A stretch of 64,000 bases of DNA. Source: Osedax frankpressi. Lineage: Eukaryota > Annelida > Polychaeta > Sabellida > Siboglinidae. Positions 1-12,477 of this stretch are shown piece by piece. The stretch's first letter is position 1. Each line of letters opens with the position of its first letter. The notes below the pieces were generated by a model. The model had not been told where the DNA came from and did no database searches. It was given only the letters and a program-made list of their open reading frames with translations. The translations under genes and the position numbers were made by a program. The stretch spans positions 34,037,828 to 34,101,827 of the forward strand of contig OZ038315.1 of the NCBI GenBank assembly GCA_964035775.1. The letters are read 5' to 3'.

Positions 1-356
1 ACACATTACACTACACATTACACTACACATTACACTACACATTACACTACACATTACACTACACATTACATTACACTACACATTACACTACACACAACAC
101 TACACATTACACTACACATTACACTACACATTACACTACACATTACACTACACATAACACTACACATTACACTACACATTACACTATACATTACACTATA
201 CATAACACTACACATTACACTACACATTACACTACACATTACACTACACATTACACTACACATTACACTACACATTACACTACACATTACTTTACACTAC
301 ACATTACACTACACATTACACTACACATTACACTACACATTACACTACACATAACA
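1..356. repeat. 12-bp satellite array (ACACTACACATT), right end
   Basis: Tandem 12-bp units with rare variants run from the window edge to the unique part of ATG16 intron 12. The same array is seen whole at 32520-33352. Open frames in it (Met-Cys-Ser-Val repeats on the minus strand) follow only from the period being divisible by three. Confidence 0.95.
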
Positions 357-513
357 CTACTGCTCTATTAGAAATGCGGGATACAGACCAAAATATTGCA
401 ATGTCCGTCAATAGATTCAAAACTAATATCTCAGTTATGCAAGACTTTCTTCTTAGTCGCTTTGAGTCAGTTTTAGTTCATTACAATGACTTCATCTTGA
501 CTTTGAATTATAG

Positions 514-1017
514 TCCTGACTCGGAGTTTATGATGGCTGGATCTGCTGGCGGAGACCTGTTCATCTGGAATACTAGAGACGCCAAATGTGAAGCTCGACT
601 TCTCTCTCACAAGTTAACTATTGCAGTTTATTCCTTATAGAATATTTGTTGTGTATGTGTAACGGGTGATTACATTAAAAGCATAAATAATTTCAATTTA
701 TTTATTTATTTCTTACTAATTACTGTCAATGTGAAATTATATAGAATCGAAATCAAATTGTTTTCATTTTTTTTATTACAATATATTTTACAATAGATTT
801 ACTTTTGTATACCAAAAAAACTTCATAAGTAAACGTGTTTGGAGCAAAAAACGTAAATGAATCATTTACTATGTTATTTAATTTAAAACCTAATAAAGTT
901 CATACGACCTATGAACCCCATAGCGCTGACGTCGTCGCCACGTCGTGGAACGTGAACGGAAACACTTTGGTAAGCTGCGACATTAAGAAATGCATCACGG
1001 TGTGGGCGGACCATTGA
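514..1017 (+). CDS. ATG16: ATG16 (autophagy-related protein 16), last two exons of a copy that starts left of the window
   Basis: Exons 514-612 and 924-1017 (stop TGA) encode the last two blades of the WD40 propeller: [19 protein letters not shown], then [19 protein letters not shown] and the end ITVWADH. They match the end of animal ATG16L1 (SPDGSYVAAGSAEGSLYIW ... VLWAQY). The intron has a TATAG acceptor, a GTTAAC donor in phase 2 and a CATAG acceptor that restores the frame. I saw no coding difference from the complete copy at 33508-34010. The upstream exons are outside the window, so whether this copy is whole is unknown. The HIBADH start codon follows 827 bp downstream on the same strand. 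Confidence 0.9.
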
Positions 1018-1843
1018 AATGTAACTCTAGGTATACTGGTGATACGAGATGCCAGCCGACATTCGAAGGTGTACCTGCTAGAGATGGGTGGAGTGATGTC
1101 TAATGGTCGACTTCAAGGATTTCCGCTGTTGATATTTTATATTTTATACGCACCATAATAATAACTTTTTTAAAAAGCTTACCATGATATATGAAACGAT
1201 GTTATTCATTATATGTATATTTAATGATTTTTTATGATATAATCTAATCATAGATTTATAATATGATTATTAATTTGTTGTAGGTGCTTATATTCTAATT
1301 CAATTATATTACCTTTTTTATGAGCTGATTATTAATATTATTATGTTATTTTGATTTTGAATTATTGAGTCATTTGATTAATAAATAATATGTTATAATA
1401 TATCAATATCATTTTACCTATAATGGTAATTATAATTAAACACATGTATATATATATACATATATATGCATAAATCTAAAACAAGTTTTATAATAAAATA
1501 TTAATATTTTTAATTATCAAAAATATAATTAAATATTTAAATAAATATATTTTATAATTAAATATATATAGATACTTTCTTGATTTAATTTAAATATAAT
1601 AATTAGTTTATTATTTATTCTATACAAAAGTTATTGGAGTAATATTTGATTCTCATTAATTTAACATTACAATTTATATAATTTATAAAATTTATGAATA
1701 TATTTATATAATCTTATATTATCTATTATTCTTTCATATATGATAATTTGTGGAAGGAAAAATGGATTGACATAATCAGTAACAAATTCAAAATATATAT
1801 TCCTATTGTCAGTCTTTAAAATACATTATAATTAAAATTCAAT
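1018..1843. other. Spacer between ATG16 stop and HIBADH start
   Basis: This 826-bp spacer holds about 100 bp of moderate GC after the ATG16 stop, then strongly AT-rich DNA. It must carry the ATG16 3' UTR and the HIBADH promoter. I see no convincing TATA box or polyadenylation signal that stands out from the AT background. Confidence 0.5.
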
Positions 1844-4800
1844 ATGAGTGTTTTACTCCGAATTCCTAATGTGTTCATCATATCTAGGAATGTAATAAAT
1901 AATTCATTTTTAACATGCAATAAATTATCTACAGGTTTATTAACGTAGTACATACATCGTACGTGGATCCTATGTATTTTAATAACTTGATTTCATTTAA
2001 TTGTAATATTTTAATTAACTCTCAAGTTGTATAATTAATCATTCTAAATGCGAGTATTTAAATAGTATAATTTAAAATTTGCCATATATATAAATATCTC
2101 TATAATCATTAAATATATAAAATTTATAAAACTATTCAGTGATAAAAATGTGTATGTCTTATTAGTAAATATCGATAGAAGCTATAATTATAAATGTTTA
2201 TTTGCGCACGACTTCGGAATCTACTTAGAAATATATATTATATATATAATAATCTATCTACATAGTATATGTATAGCATTATATATTTTATGAACCCTAC
2301 TATATTTTGTATGTAGTAATAGCTGATTATTATTCACAAATAATAGTTAATAGTTTTCGTAATTATTAATTATCATATTATTCAATAATGAACATATATT
2401 ATTCTACGATGTAATAGCCTAATATAGTATGCTGCACCGTTGCTGTTACTAAAAGGTAAACATCAATATACAGATATTTTCATATAGATTCAAACATGGT
2501 TATAAAAATATATGTATATAAGCTATTTAATCAATTCAACATTATATTATTTAAATAAATAATGAAGTGGGGTACAACTGAATTATATAAAAATGAATTA
2601 CATCTTTATAATATTATATATAATGTATAATGTAAGCTTCCAATAATATATATTAGTATAACAATAATATGCATATTTGTTCCATCTGATTTGGATATTT
2701 ATTTTTAAGAAATTTAAATTGTATCCCATAATATCAATAGACTAAAATATTATTGCAGATATATCCATAAACTTTGGTTAGATGTAAGAAATATATTACA
2801 TTGTATTCTAGAAATATATTTATATATATTAAATACTATAATTATAGAGTATAGAGTACTGTATCCAATAATATTCTATATTTATGGCATCATACTAATA
2901 TAATCAATTATTTTTTTTTTAAATACATCATATGCAATATTTTACTAATTAATATCTATAGTTAATTATCAACTTTAAAATTAGCAATATATTAAATAAA
3001 TATTTGCAAAAATTTACATTTATCAATATAATAATAATTGTACAAGTATAGAATTATACATAAAAAGGTGCATTTTTCATCACATAATAGACTTTTTGTT
3101 TTATATAAAAAAGTTTGTTTTTGTTTAAAATAAAATTTATATTAACTTTATTTAAATGAAAAAATAATATTAAATTATGAATTATTAATACACCCATTCA
3201 TGTTTATGAAATTATAAACTTTGATAATAATTTAATAGCATATTCTAAGTCTAGTGAAGTATATAAGTTAATGTATTGTACATTTATTTAATTATCACCT
3301 CACAAGTGAATCACTTAAATTGTAATACTAACTTACATGATACATTATACATATCTGCGTTAATGTAAATCTTTGCAATTTAGATTGTTAATTACAATAA
3401 TTAATCTATAATTATAAAAAAAATACCGCTGGTATACTAATCCACTACAAATTGATTACATGAAATTCTCTTTATTTAATAGCTTTTTGTATATAAGTTT
3501 AGAATATAGTAGACCATATTGTAGCCATTTATATTAATCTTATGTAAAATCATCAATCATTTGGAATATGTTTGTATTTTATAAATACCATACTATATTC
3601 TATATAATGTAAATATTATATATTTAATTCTATTTACATAAAATTTGATTTTCCTAGTTCAATTTTCACATGCAAATAAGATGTATTTTGTAATCACTGC
3701 ATATTTTATTTATGTTACTTTTCCTGTATGCTGTGAATATACAGGATACATTACCAATTTTTATCTCTATTGATATATATATATATATATATATATATTC
3801 TGATACTTTCTTGATATATATTCATACAGTTAATTTTTTTCATTAGTGAATTACAGTGTATAAATATATTTATAGTATAAATAAATACAGATTATGTATC
3901 AAGCGTGTATTATATATAAATATACATATCCCTACCTAAAAACGTCAATAAATCTATACTAAACATTAACCTATGCAGAAATGCAATTTTATTTACTATG
4001 TCTTATTCCTTTGTACAAAATTTGGTGAATTTATAATATTAATTTTAATATGATACAAATATCATTATTATAATTAAGAATTGATTAAATCAATAAACTA
4101 GTTTATAGACATGTCTATTTATTACTCTAGTGAGTGTCTAGGCTTCTTAATCTATAGTTACATCAAACAAATGGTATGCTATAATTATACAACAAGTAAA
4201 TCGTTACTGGTACATATAGGTTCTTTCTAATTATTATTTTCTATTTTATTACTATAAGAATAATATCTAGCAAGAATATTCATATTGTTTGGTTTTTGAC
4301 TCATATTTTTTAATAGTTTTAAATAAACAATTGATCCTTTGAAAATAATTATAATGTATCCTTGATAAAATAATGTAATTATATATTATTCAGTATATTA
4401 TAGAATTTATTAAGAACACTAAAACCAATACATATTATATAAATTTTAATAAAAACTTAACAAATTGTATTAGAAACAAATAAAAATATGCAAAATTAAT
4501 AATCAAACTTGTCTATAATTCTTCATCCAATAAGTTTTCCATATATTGTTTTTATTCATTACTCAAGTTAAACAATATGTTTGCTTTATTTGACTATAAG
4601 TTTACATATAGATTTTCTATTTCATTAAAGTAAATACTCTATACAATTTAATACTCGCTTCTATCCCCGACTACTTCGCAGTCAGCCGAGATGACAGCGT
4701 CGGCTTCATAGGACTCGGCAACATGGGCGGTCACATGGCTCACAATCTCTTGAAGCACGGACACAACGTCGTAGTTTGCGATAAGTCTTCAGATGCGATG

Positions 4801-7800
4801 GAATCCCTCGTGTTGTCAGGTCAGCGGAAATGGAGAGGACGGAGGAGGGAGGAAGAAGGATAAAGGGATGGAAGGTCCGAGGTCATAGGGAAGGAGGACG
4901 TAGGGAGGGAGGGAAGGGCGGAGGGAGGGAAGGGTGGGAGGAAGGGGGGAAGAGGGAAGAGGACAAAGGGAGGTCTGAGTTTAATACCGCATTAAGACAC
5001 CCGTGATGTTGATCTCAGCCGCATGTATTTTGTATTTAGATATGATGCATATGAGTTATATCTTGTTCAGATATTTACAATAATAGTATAGGGAATACAA
5101 ATAACAATAAGTGAAATATTTGGGAGAGATTAGCTATGCTTGGTAACAAAGTAAATAGAAATGAAATATAGTATTTGTTATATCTCAGCAACATAAAGTC
5201 GTACTTACGGCTTGGTTCTCTACTGTTACTAGAGCATGATGTGTTTATGTTGGTTGGTGGTTCATGTTGGTCAATTCGTTGTAAGGTTAGTATTGTAAAT
5301 AATAGTCAAACCGCTATCTTCAGGAGAAGTCTTCTTTACCCATCATACCAACGCTCGTTGTTATCAACGTGTATTCGTTGAAGGTCGTAACTTGAAAGCC
5401 GTCATACTTGTCCTTAATCCCGAAGTTAAGGAAGCAACTTGGCATTTCCTATCGCTGGAGTCTTTCAATATAGAATATCCATTCGAGTAAATATTTAGTA
5501 CGGCGTAACATTAATTTAATTGTAAGTAAGTAGTTCCAAGGGCTTGTGAGATTGACCTAAAAAGAACATTACCGAACTTAAGATACACAACTGTACACAT
5601 AACATGTGGCAATAACATTCCAGTTAAAGTTGTGTTACAGTATAGTGTATAGTGAAGTTGTCAATTAGTTTTAAATTGCATACTGTTAATACTCTACAGT
5701 CAATACATATTCTCCAGGGATTTGTAAATACTGTGTTAGACACCCTACAGTCAATACATATTCTCCAGGGGTTTGTAAATTCTGTGTTAGACACTCTACA
5801 GTCAATACATATTCTCCAGGGGTATGTAAATACTGTATTAGACACCCTACAGTCAATACATATTCTCCAGGGGTATGTAAATACTGTGTTAGACACCCTA
5901 CAGTCAACACATATTCTCCAAGGGTTTGATTATATTGTGTTAGACACCCTACAGTCAATACATATTCTCCAGAGGTTTGCTTATGTCTTCTGAAGCTTTA
6001 ATAGAGAAAGAAATTCTATGTAGAGATATGGTCGGTTTTTATCTCTGTACATAGGTCGCAGCTTGACGCTCATGTAGCCCAGCGAATATCTAGTATAATT
6101 GCCCTATACTATTTACTAGGCCCTATACTATGCTGGTACCCTAAGTAATCCATAAGTAATCCCTAAGTACTCAGCTATATTTACATGTTTCAAAATAGTG
6201 AGAAGTTCACAGCAAGTTTCTTTGTATTCTAGTTTCTTTGTATTCCCACCTGTGTCATTATTGATTCATGTCTAGAGGTATTAATATTATATATTATCCC
6301 TTTATTACAAATCTCAGTGTAATAATTATATTGCTTATCAATAAACTCCATTCACTAGTACACATACGCATACAAACCCACACATACACACACACACACG
6401 CACGCACATAAACATACATACGCACATATATACACATACCTACACCATCTGATATCGCTAATTTATCTTGTCGCAGGTGCCAGTAGTGTAGGGATTCCCC
6501 GTGAGGTGGCGCTGCGTTGTCGCCGGGTCATCACCATGTTACCGACAAGTGCGAACGTGTCGGCAGTTTACGACGGTTCCGACGGTCTGATCGCCGGACT
6601 CGACGACGATTCCCTGTGCGTCGACAGCTCAACGATCGACCAATCGGTGGCGAGAACGGTTGCCGGAGCGGTAGCTGACCGCGGCGCCATGTTCGTCGAC
6701 GCCCCAGTCTCCGGAGGTTTGTTTATATTGTGTTAGACACCCTACAGTCAACACATATTCTCCAGGGGTTTGTTTATGTTTATAGAGAGATATGTTTTCT
6801 ATAACAAATATTGAATCAATAAAAAAATTTAATAAAATAATCTTCGATAATTTTGACTTAGTTAAAAAAATTTAATAAAACTTAATTTTGTTTAGAAAAT
6901 GTTTCTAAAATACATATTATTATATTTTTTTAAGCTTTTAATTATATTTTATATACATAACAAATATATAAATTAAACTAAATATATTTACACAGATTAT
7001 AATAAATATAAGTCAACAAATTGTGTGAAAATGTTAATTTCAAAAAATAAAAAATAATAATAATATTTTAACAATAAATTCCAAAAAAAAATTAGAAATA
7101 TTATTTACATTTTGTTTTGGCAATCACAATACTCATATTATACGTTTTTCGGAATTTCAAAAATTAATATTCATTATCTATATATTAAATTATATATTTT
7201 CAAATTTTCTATGTTTCTAATGTAAATTTTCCTATGTACCATGCAAAATTTCAATGGGCTGGCAATACATTACTAAATTGTTATTCAACTAGTTTTTTCA
7301 GATTTATTAAAAGAGGCATGAAAATGGCCACCCTTACCCTACAGTCAACAAATATTCTCCGGAGTTTTGTAAATGCTGTGTTTATACCCGGCAGTTAGGA
7401 CTCAAAAGTGTTCTCTTTTATGAACTGGCTTCCCTAGTGTGTCTTATTCACATGTTTATTTAACTAATGTATTATAATACATTACATAGATTATAGTAGT
7501 TGAAGTTATTATGAATTAAGATTAATATCTATAGACACGATGCCATCTCTTTATGAACTCGGTTAAGGGTCACTACCTCTTGCTATATATGTTTGATAAA
7601 ATATTATATTATAAATTTAATTTATACAAAAACTCTCACTCTGAACCAAACCCATTATGGTCTTTAAAGGGCTGTCAGAATATTATTTACCCTTTTTTTA
7701 ATATCGAAATCTATATGTGTTTGTTTGGATTGTATTACCCAAATTATACTAATATAGAATAGAATTTAAAATAAAAATCTTACAGTTTTAAATTAAGTTA

Positions 7801-10800
7801 GATTATTTGTAATTATATTTTCATAGTTTAAAATTTCCTCCAAATTTTAACGTATATTTTTCTCTAATATAAATTCAATATATTTTCCATTTAGAAACTT
7901 TAAATTCGATTATAACCAATATGTGAAACTATTCGAAGGTGTAAATGCTGCAAGAGACGCAACATTGACTTTTATGGTTGGTGGAACTGACAAGGCATTC
8001 GAGGCATGTAAAGTTCTCTTGGACGTTATGGGTTTCTATATTACTTCAGTCCAACACGCTTTAGATGTAATGTTAAGAATAATACGACAAAGTAAACTGT
8101 TTCAAGTTCTAATTATTTTCTTTTACTTAATTGTTATCTAATTCTACACATAATTATATTTCTTTTCATACCAAATGTATCAACCAAAATTTATTAGGTA
8201 AGAACGTAATTCATACTGGAGACATTGGTACTGGTCAAGCAGCCAAGATATGTAATAACATGCTGCTGGGTATTAGTATGATAGGAACCGCTGAAACTAT
8301 GAACCTAGGAATTAGGTTTACATAACTAGCTGTTAATCAATTTGATATATATCAACTAAATAGATATATTTATTATATTTTATATTTATATTTTGAATTA
8401 GATGAAACAGAACTATAATTTATAACTGATAACCTAAATCCATTAGAAGTCGCTTTTGGTAACATTTTCTGATTCACTTAGCAGGTGAATTCATTCTATA
8501 TATTTTACTAATATCCATTATTTTAAGATATATTTTAGTCCAACCAAAAAATCGAAATACTTCCAAATATCTACCTACTACTTAGCATTATCTATTATGC
8601 AAAAAAAGTAGAATTTACATAAAATATATATTATAATATATATAATAGATATAAAATATATAAATATTTTATTTTAGATTCAATCATTACTTTGTTTTTG
8701 ACATTTACCTTATGCTTAAGTATATTTCACAAATATTGTCTATAGATTTATCAACACAACAATAATTAATAAATAAAATGACAGATTTGTTTTTTAATTA
8801 CTTCATTTTGTATTATTCCAGATTGACTAAATTATAAATTTATATGATTAAATCAATGTATATTAAAATATTAACATTGCCCAATAATATCTCTTATATT
8901 GATGAAAATAGTTATCTAAATTAAACATGTTTGATTTGTATTAGTTTTAAAAACTATTATCTAAATTCCAACTATCTATAATTCTAATATGCTGAATATT
9001 ATATCCGATACCTTTGCAGACTAGGAATTGATGCTAAAATGCTCGCTAAAATCTTGAACATAAGTTCCGGACGTTGCTGGTCCAGTGAAGTGTATAACCC
9101 ATGTCCTGGAGTAGTTGTGGGCGTACCAGCTTCTAATGATTACAAGGGAGGATTCGGAGCAGCTCTGATGACTAAGGTTTCTATTGGTTCTTCCTTCAAC
9201 CCTATTTTATCAGTATCTGCCACATTCTCTCTATAATCTTTATTTTCTTTTCCTTAACTATATTTCGCTTATAGACTCTAATAAACTCTTACTCAAAATA
9301 TATTAACCAATATTTCCACATAATATGAAAGTATATTCTAAAGACTAGTCGATCATATATCTTTTGTTGGAAATTGAATATAGAAAAAATAAAAAAATAA
9401 ATGTATTAAATAATCTTTGGTGACATTAGAAATGTATCAGTATTTTGACAAAATGGAGGATTTATTTATAAAAAATTTATGGTAGAAATCTTAAAGAATA
9501 TGAGATTGAGGATATTTTCGAATTAGCAATTTGATATGCTGAAATGTAAATAATAAATCATATTCTATAATAATAACAAAGTTATATATATAATATATAA
9601 AATAGACATGAAAAGAAGTGTATTATTTTTATTTAATAGGATCTTGCACTCACTAAGTTAAAACTTACTATATTAAATTAGCTTAAATTATTAAAATACT
9701 AGTTTGTAATAATATATACATTGTATATTATACAACTCATATATCTTTAGTAAATATAATTACATGGTTAATAGTGTCAACTTACTTATAAATTAATATT
9801 AGGTTATTATAAATAATATAATATTATTTCATATGCTCATTTGTAACAATTTAAATTTATATTTGTAGATGAAGTAACATTGAGATACAAAATCTTAGTG
9901 TTGTTATATTTTGGTACTTATGAATAAAATAAACACTAAGAATATTCTGGAAAAACTAATTTAATGATAACAAATGATAGTTTATGAGTATATCAGACAT
10001 TGTTTATTTTCTCATTACTACTTTAATCACGATCACGTCATAGAAACTGACCAATCAATGTATAGCAGTAGTTTTAAAAGCTATTTTTATATGACTTTAC
10101 ATTTTTCCTAAATACTGCACTTTTAGCATATAGAGTATATTGAGAATATCTATTAATAACACTCGAGTATTTGACTCCATTATTATACAAATGTTAGTAT
10201 TATTAGTAGGCATATAATGGTGTCCTACCAGATTATATTATACCATTTTTCTGAATCAATTTATTTTCTAGATACAATTTGTTATAGTTTGATATCATAA
10301 GAAATAATCAAAACAATAAATGCAATAATTGTATAAATCTAAAGTAAATTTCAATGGTCCTTATATCAGAAGTCAACCAGGAGTTTTACCTATCTTTTTA
10401 TAACAATAACAATACATTACAGTCACTAGTAATACTATATATAGTGAGGCATATTATTTTGTTGGATTTAGAACTTTTTCAAACTATTAATTTTTCTCGT
10501 TTTCACTTTTAATCTCCTCGTCGATTTATCAATTACTTTTTTTAATAATCAATAAGATGATATATTTACTTTATTTTCAAGGTTCAAATAATATTAAATT
10601 TTTAAAAGATTTTTAAGTTTTTCTCTTAAAACATTTTGATATCATTAAATTATTTAAGAGAATAATTTATATTTCGCAGCAGTATTGTTAGATATATTTT
10701 TTAATATATTTTTAATATATTTTTAATATATTTTAATATATTTTTTAATTAATGCCATAAATTTTAAAATTATTAATGTGTTTATGATGTAATCTATATT

Positions 10801-11213
10801 GAATTTCTACGAATTATTGTAATTGATCCAGAATATCAAGTAATATGCAATTTAGCTGAGTTAAAATTGCGAAAGCACTATCATATTGTTTATCTATGCA
10901 ATCTTCCAATTCACATCTTAATCGCAATTATATAATTAATAATGCAACTATAATCTATAAATACAACTGTTCACTACTTCATTTGCTCGCGAACTGTAAG
11001 ATACCTCAAAATATTTACGCAAATTAAAACTCGCGGCCGGAACAGGATTTGGGGCTCGCGCAGAACGCGGCTACGGATACCAAAACACCGACACCTCTTG
11101 GTTCATCTGCTCACCAGCTCTACAGACTCGCGTGTAATGCGGGCTACGCCGAAAAGGATTTCTCCAGCGTTTACGCATTCCTGCAGGAACAACAACCCGC
11201 ACAGGATAAGTGA
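1844..11213 (+). CDS. HIBADH: 3-hydroxyisobutyrate dehydrogenase, mitochondrial, complete copy
   Basis: HIBADH oxidises 3-hydroxyisobutyrate to methylmalonate semialdehyde with NAD+ in the mitochondrial matrix (valine catabolism). Seven exons fit together with matching phases: 1844-1934, 4682-4819, 6477-6716, 7939-8031, 8198-8315, 9020-9176, 11046-11213. They total 335 codons with the stop; human HIBADH has 336 residues. Residues 1-30 ([16 protein letters not shown]...) are basic and hydroxylated without acids, as in a matrix-targeting presequence. The Rossmann motif GLGNMG lies at 41-46, MLPTS at 97-101, DSSTID at 126-131, then DAPVSGG. The catalytic lysine is K204 in [29 protein letters not shown] and DLGLAQ form the C-terminal helical domain. 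The first exon was chosen because it is the only upstream ATG exon I found with a presequence and a phase-1 donor; it is less certain than the rest. Some acceptors (TCGAAG at exon 4) are weak. Confidence 0.93.
4826..4975 (+). other. Purine-rich tract at the start of HIBADH intron 2 (A1)
   Basis: About 150 bp of almost pure G/A on the plus strand (GGAGGGAGGAAG-like) begin a few bases after the exon 2 donor. This is sharply unlike the AT-rich remainder of the intron. The same tract is found in A2 at about 37832-37981. Confidence 0.8.
4976..5689. other. Moderate-GC intronic stretch, no gene recognised
   Basis: This part of HIBADH intron 2 is less AT-rich than its surroundings and includes a 68-codon open frame (5175-5381). 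The frame has no recognisable motif, and its repeat in A2 is equally undistinguished. It could be old inserted DNA. I could not find terminal repeats. Confidence 0.4.
5690..5990. repeat. 51-bp minisatellite in HIBADH intron 2 (A1), about 6 copies
   Basis: The unit contains ACACCCTACAGTCAA, then ATTCTCCAGG and GGTTTGTAAATACTG. Because 51 is divisible by three, several frames stay open on both strands; these are not genes. Each unit carries an acceptor-like CCCTACAG and a donor-like CTCCAG/GGGTTTGT. Confidence 0.95.
6360..6445. repeat. CA-rich microsatellite
   Basis: An irregular run of CACATA and CACACA lies just upstream of HIBADH exon 3. Its A2 counterpart at about 39372-39450 is shorter. 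Confidence 0.8.
6717..6775. repeat. 51-bp unit directly at the HIBADH exon 3 donor (A1), about one copy
   Basis: Intron 3 starts GTTTGTTTATATTGTGTTAG, which is the 51-bp unit. The exon end TCTCCGGAG resembles the TCTCCAGGG of the repeat. A2 has three further units here (39727-39942). Confidence 0.9.
7327..7385. repeat. Diverged single copy of the 51-bp unit (A1)
   Basis: ACCCTACAGTCAACAAATA, then TTCTCCGGAGTTTTGTAAAT, matches the minisatellite unit with a few changes, about 600 bp inside intron 3. It is repeated in A2 at 40499-40556. Confidence 0.85.
9177..11045. other. HIBADH intron 6
   Basis: Intron of 1869 bp with a GTTTCT donor and an AACAG acceptor. It is AT-rich throughout and I see no gene or tandem array in it. 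It is present once in the window, because block A ends inside intron 5. Confidence 0.85.
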
Positions 11214-11462
11214 TGATTAATATTCTTGTATGCCACGTAGATATGCACACACACATATACTGCCTTTAGCCATTACCCATTGTCTGCGTACAGTATTGAT
11301 TTGCCATTACTGAATACATTGTTAATTCTTGATAATACAATTCATCGATTTAATTGCAATGAAATATTATATTATTAATTCAAAACATTGTCTATGTTTA
11401 AAATATGAAATAATATGAATTGTATAATTTATTAAATAAGGCACTGCGGATGAATTATATCC

Positions 11463-11894
11463 TCAATACATATTGTAGTCCTCATCTGTACAGTTGGATT
11501 CCTTGACTACTTTTGCCAGCAAATCACATGGTTCAGAGTTGTTTGATAATGTTTCGCTGTTAAAAGTGTACGGTTTAATTAGTTTGTAATGCTATCAGCT
11601 ATAATTGAGATGCAATGATAATAATTTGTATTGTTAGACGAAACAGTTATTTAATAAGTCTTTCGGGTAGTTGCTATGGAAACTATCAATCTTACTAGAT
11701 TATTTGTAAAGTAGATGGAGCAACGATGCAGTCGTTTTCGTGGGCGTTGAGTTCTCGTTTGAGTCTGAAAGGTCGTTGGCAGGTCTTGCATTTATGACCA
11801 CTAGGGGGAGAAGAGTGAATGCGTTCGTGGTCGCGGAGATTCCGACGCTGTCGAAACTGTTTACTGCACACCGGACATGCAAAAGCTTTCACTC
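11463..11894 (-). CDS. C2H2 zinc-finger protein, last two exons (5' part not found)
   Basis: Minus strand. An exon at 11894-11696 opens after a CTCTACCAG acceptor. It encodes a classical finger (CPVC, 12 residues, HERIH: C-x2-C-x12-H-x3-H) and a second finger CKTC...HENDC of the C2HC kind, joined by a Pro/Ser linker instead of TGEKP. The frame meets a stop at 11697-11695. A good donor TA/GTAAGA overlaps that stop and leads in phase 2 to an ACTTTTAACAG acceptor. That gives a final exon 11556-11463 with an acidic tail ending TDEDYNMY. Ending at 11695 is the alternative. Upstream exons would lie beyond 12481, where duplicated block B1 starts, and none was seen there. The gene may be cut by that junction. 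It converges on HIBADH; the stops are about 250 bp apart. DNA-binding function is inferred from the fingers only. Confidence 0.7.
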
Positions 11895-11904
11895 CTGGTA
11901 GAGG

Positions 11905-12477
11905 TGTGTATAGGAGTACATATAGGGTAGCTTTGGAAGTACATATAGGGTAGTTTTGGAAGTACATACAGGGTAGCTTTGTGAGTACATATAGGGTAAT
12001 CTTGGAGTACATATAGGGTAACTTTGTGAGTACATACAGGGTAGCTTTGGAAGTACATATAGGGTAGCTTTGTGAGTACATATAGGGTAGCTTTGGAAGT
12101 ACATATATGGTAGCTTTGTGAGTACATACAGGGTAATCTTGGAATACATATAGGGTAGTTTTGGAAGTACATATAGGGTAGTTTTGGAAGTACATATAGG
12201 GTAGCTTTGGAAGTACATATAGGGTAGCTTTGTGAGTTCATACAGGGTAATCTTGGAGTACATATAGGGTAGTTTTGGAAGTACATATAGGGTAACTTTG
12301 TGAGTACATACAGGGTAGCTTTGGAAGTACATATAGGGTAGCTTTGTGAGTACATATAGGGTAGCTTTGGAAGTACATATATGGTAGCTTTGTGAGTACA
12401 TACAGGGTAATCTTGGAATACATATAGGGTAGTTTTGGAAGTACATATAGGGTAGTTTTGGAAGTACATATAGGGTT
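11905..12477. repeat. 22-23-bp minisatellite (AGTACATATAGGGTAGCTTT)
   Basis: About 25 units alternate AGTACATATAGGGTAGCTTTG-like and AGTACATACAGGGTAATC-like forms. The array starts about 10 bp from the acceptor of the zinc-finger exon, so it is intronic on the minus strand. It stops exactly where block B1 begins. Long minus-strand frames across it are low-complexity artefacts. Confidence 0.95.

Larger units (their letters stand above)
1..8782. repeat. Segmental duplication block A, copy 1 (A1)
   Basis: This block is repeated at about 32521-41955. The offset starts at 32994 and drifts to 33172 through small indels and minisatellite copy-number changes. By eye there are only a few substitutions per kilobase. 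It holds the last two exons of ATG16 and HIBADH exons 1-5. Similarity stops at about 8782/41955, shortly after a shared AATAAAATGACA, inside HIBADH intron 5. The left end lies outside the window. Confidence 0.95.

Noticed and set aside
374-513. Coding sequence upstream of ATG16 exon 13 in the same open frame
   Set aside because: The preceding exon ends in phase 2 at 30471 in the complete copy, and homology to ATG16 begins exactly at the TATAG acceptor. The upstream residues match nothing in the family.
835-923. Longer last ATG16 exon starting near 835
   Set aside because: The residues before ADVVATSW are AT-rich noncoding in kind, and only the CATAG acceptor at 923 fits the phase-2 donor.
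4691-4711. HIBADH translation start at ATGACAGCG in exon 2
   Set aside because: It is out of frame with the Rossmann domain and meets a stop at once.
5175-5381. Independent small gene in HIBADH intron 2
   Set aside because: There is no motif and no sign of start or splice signals, and it recurs only because block A is duplicated.
5030-6070. Solo long terminal repeat or other inserted retroelement
   Set aside because: The composition differs from its surroundings, but I could find neither matching ends nor a target duplication.
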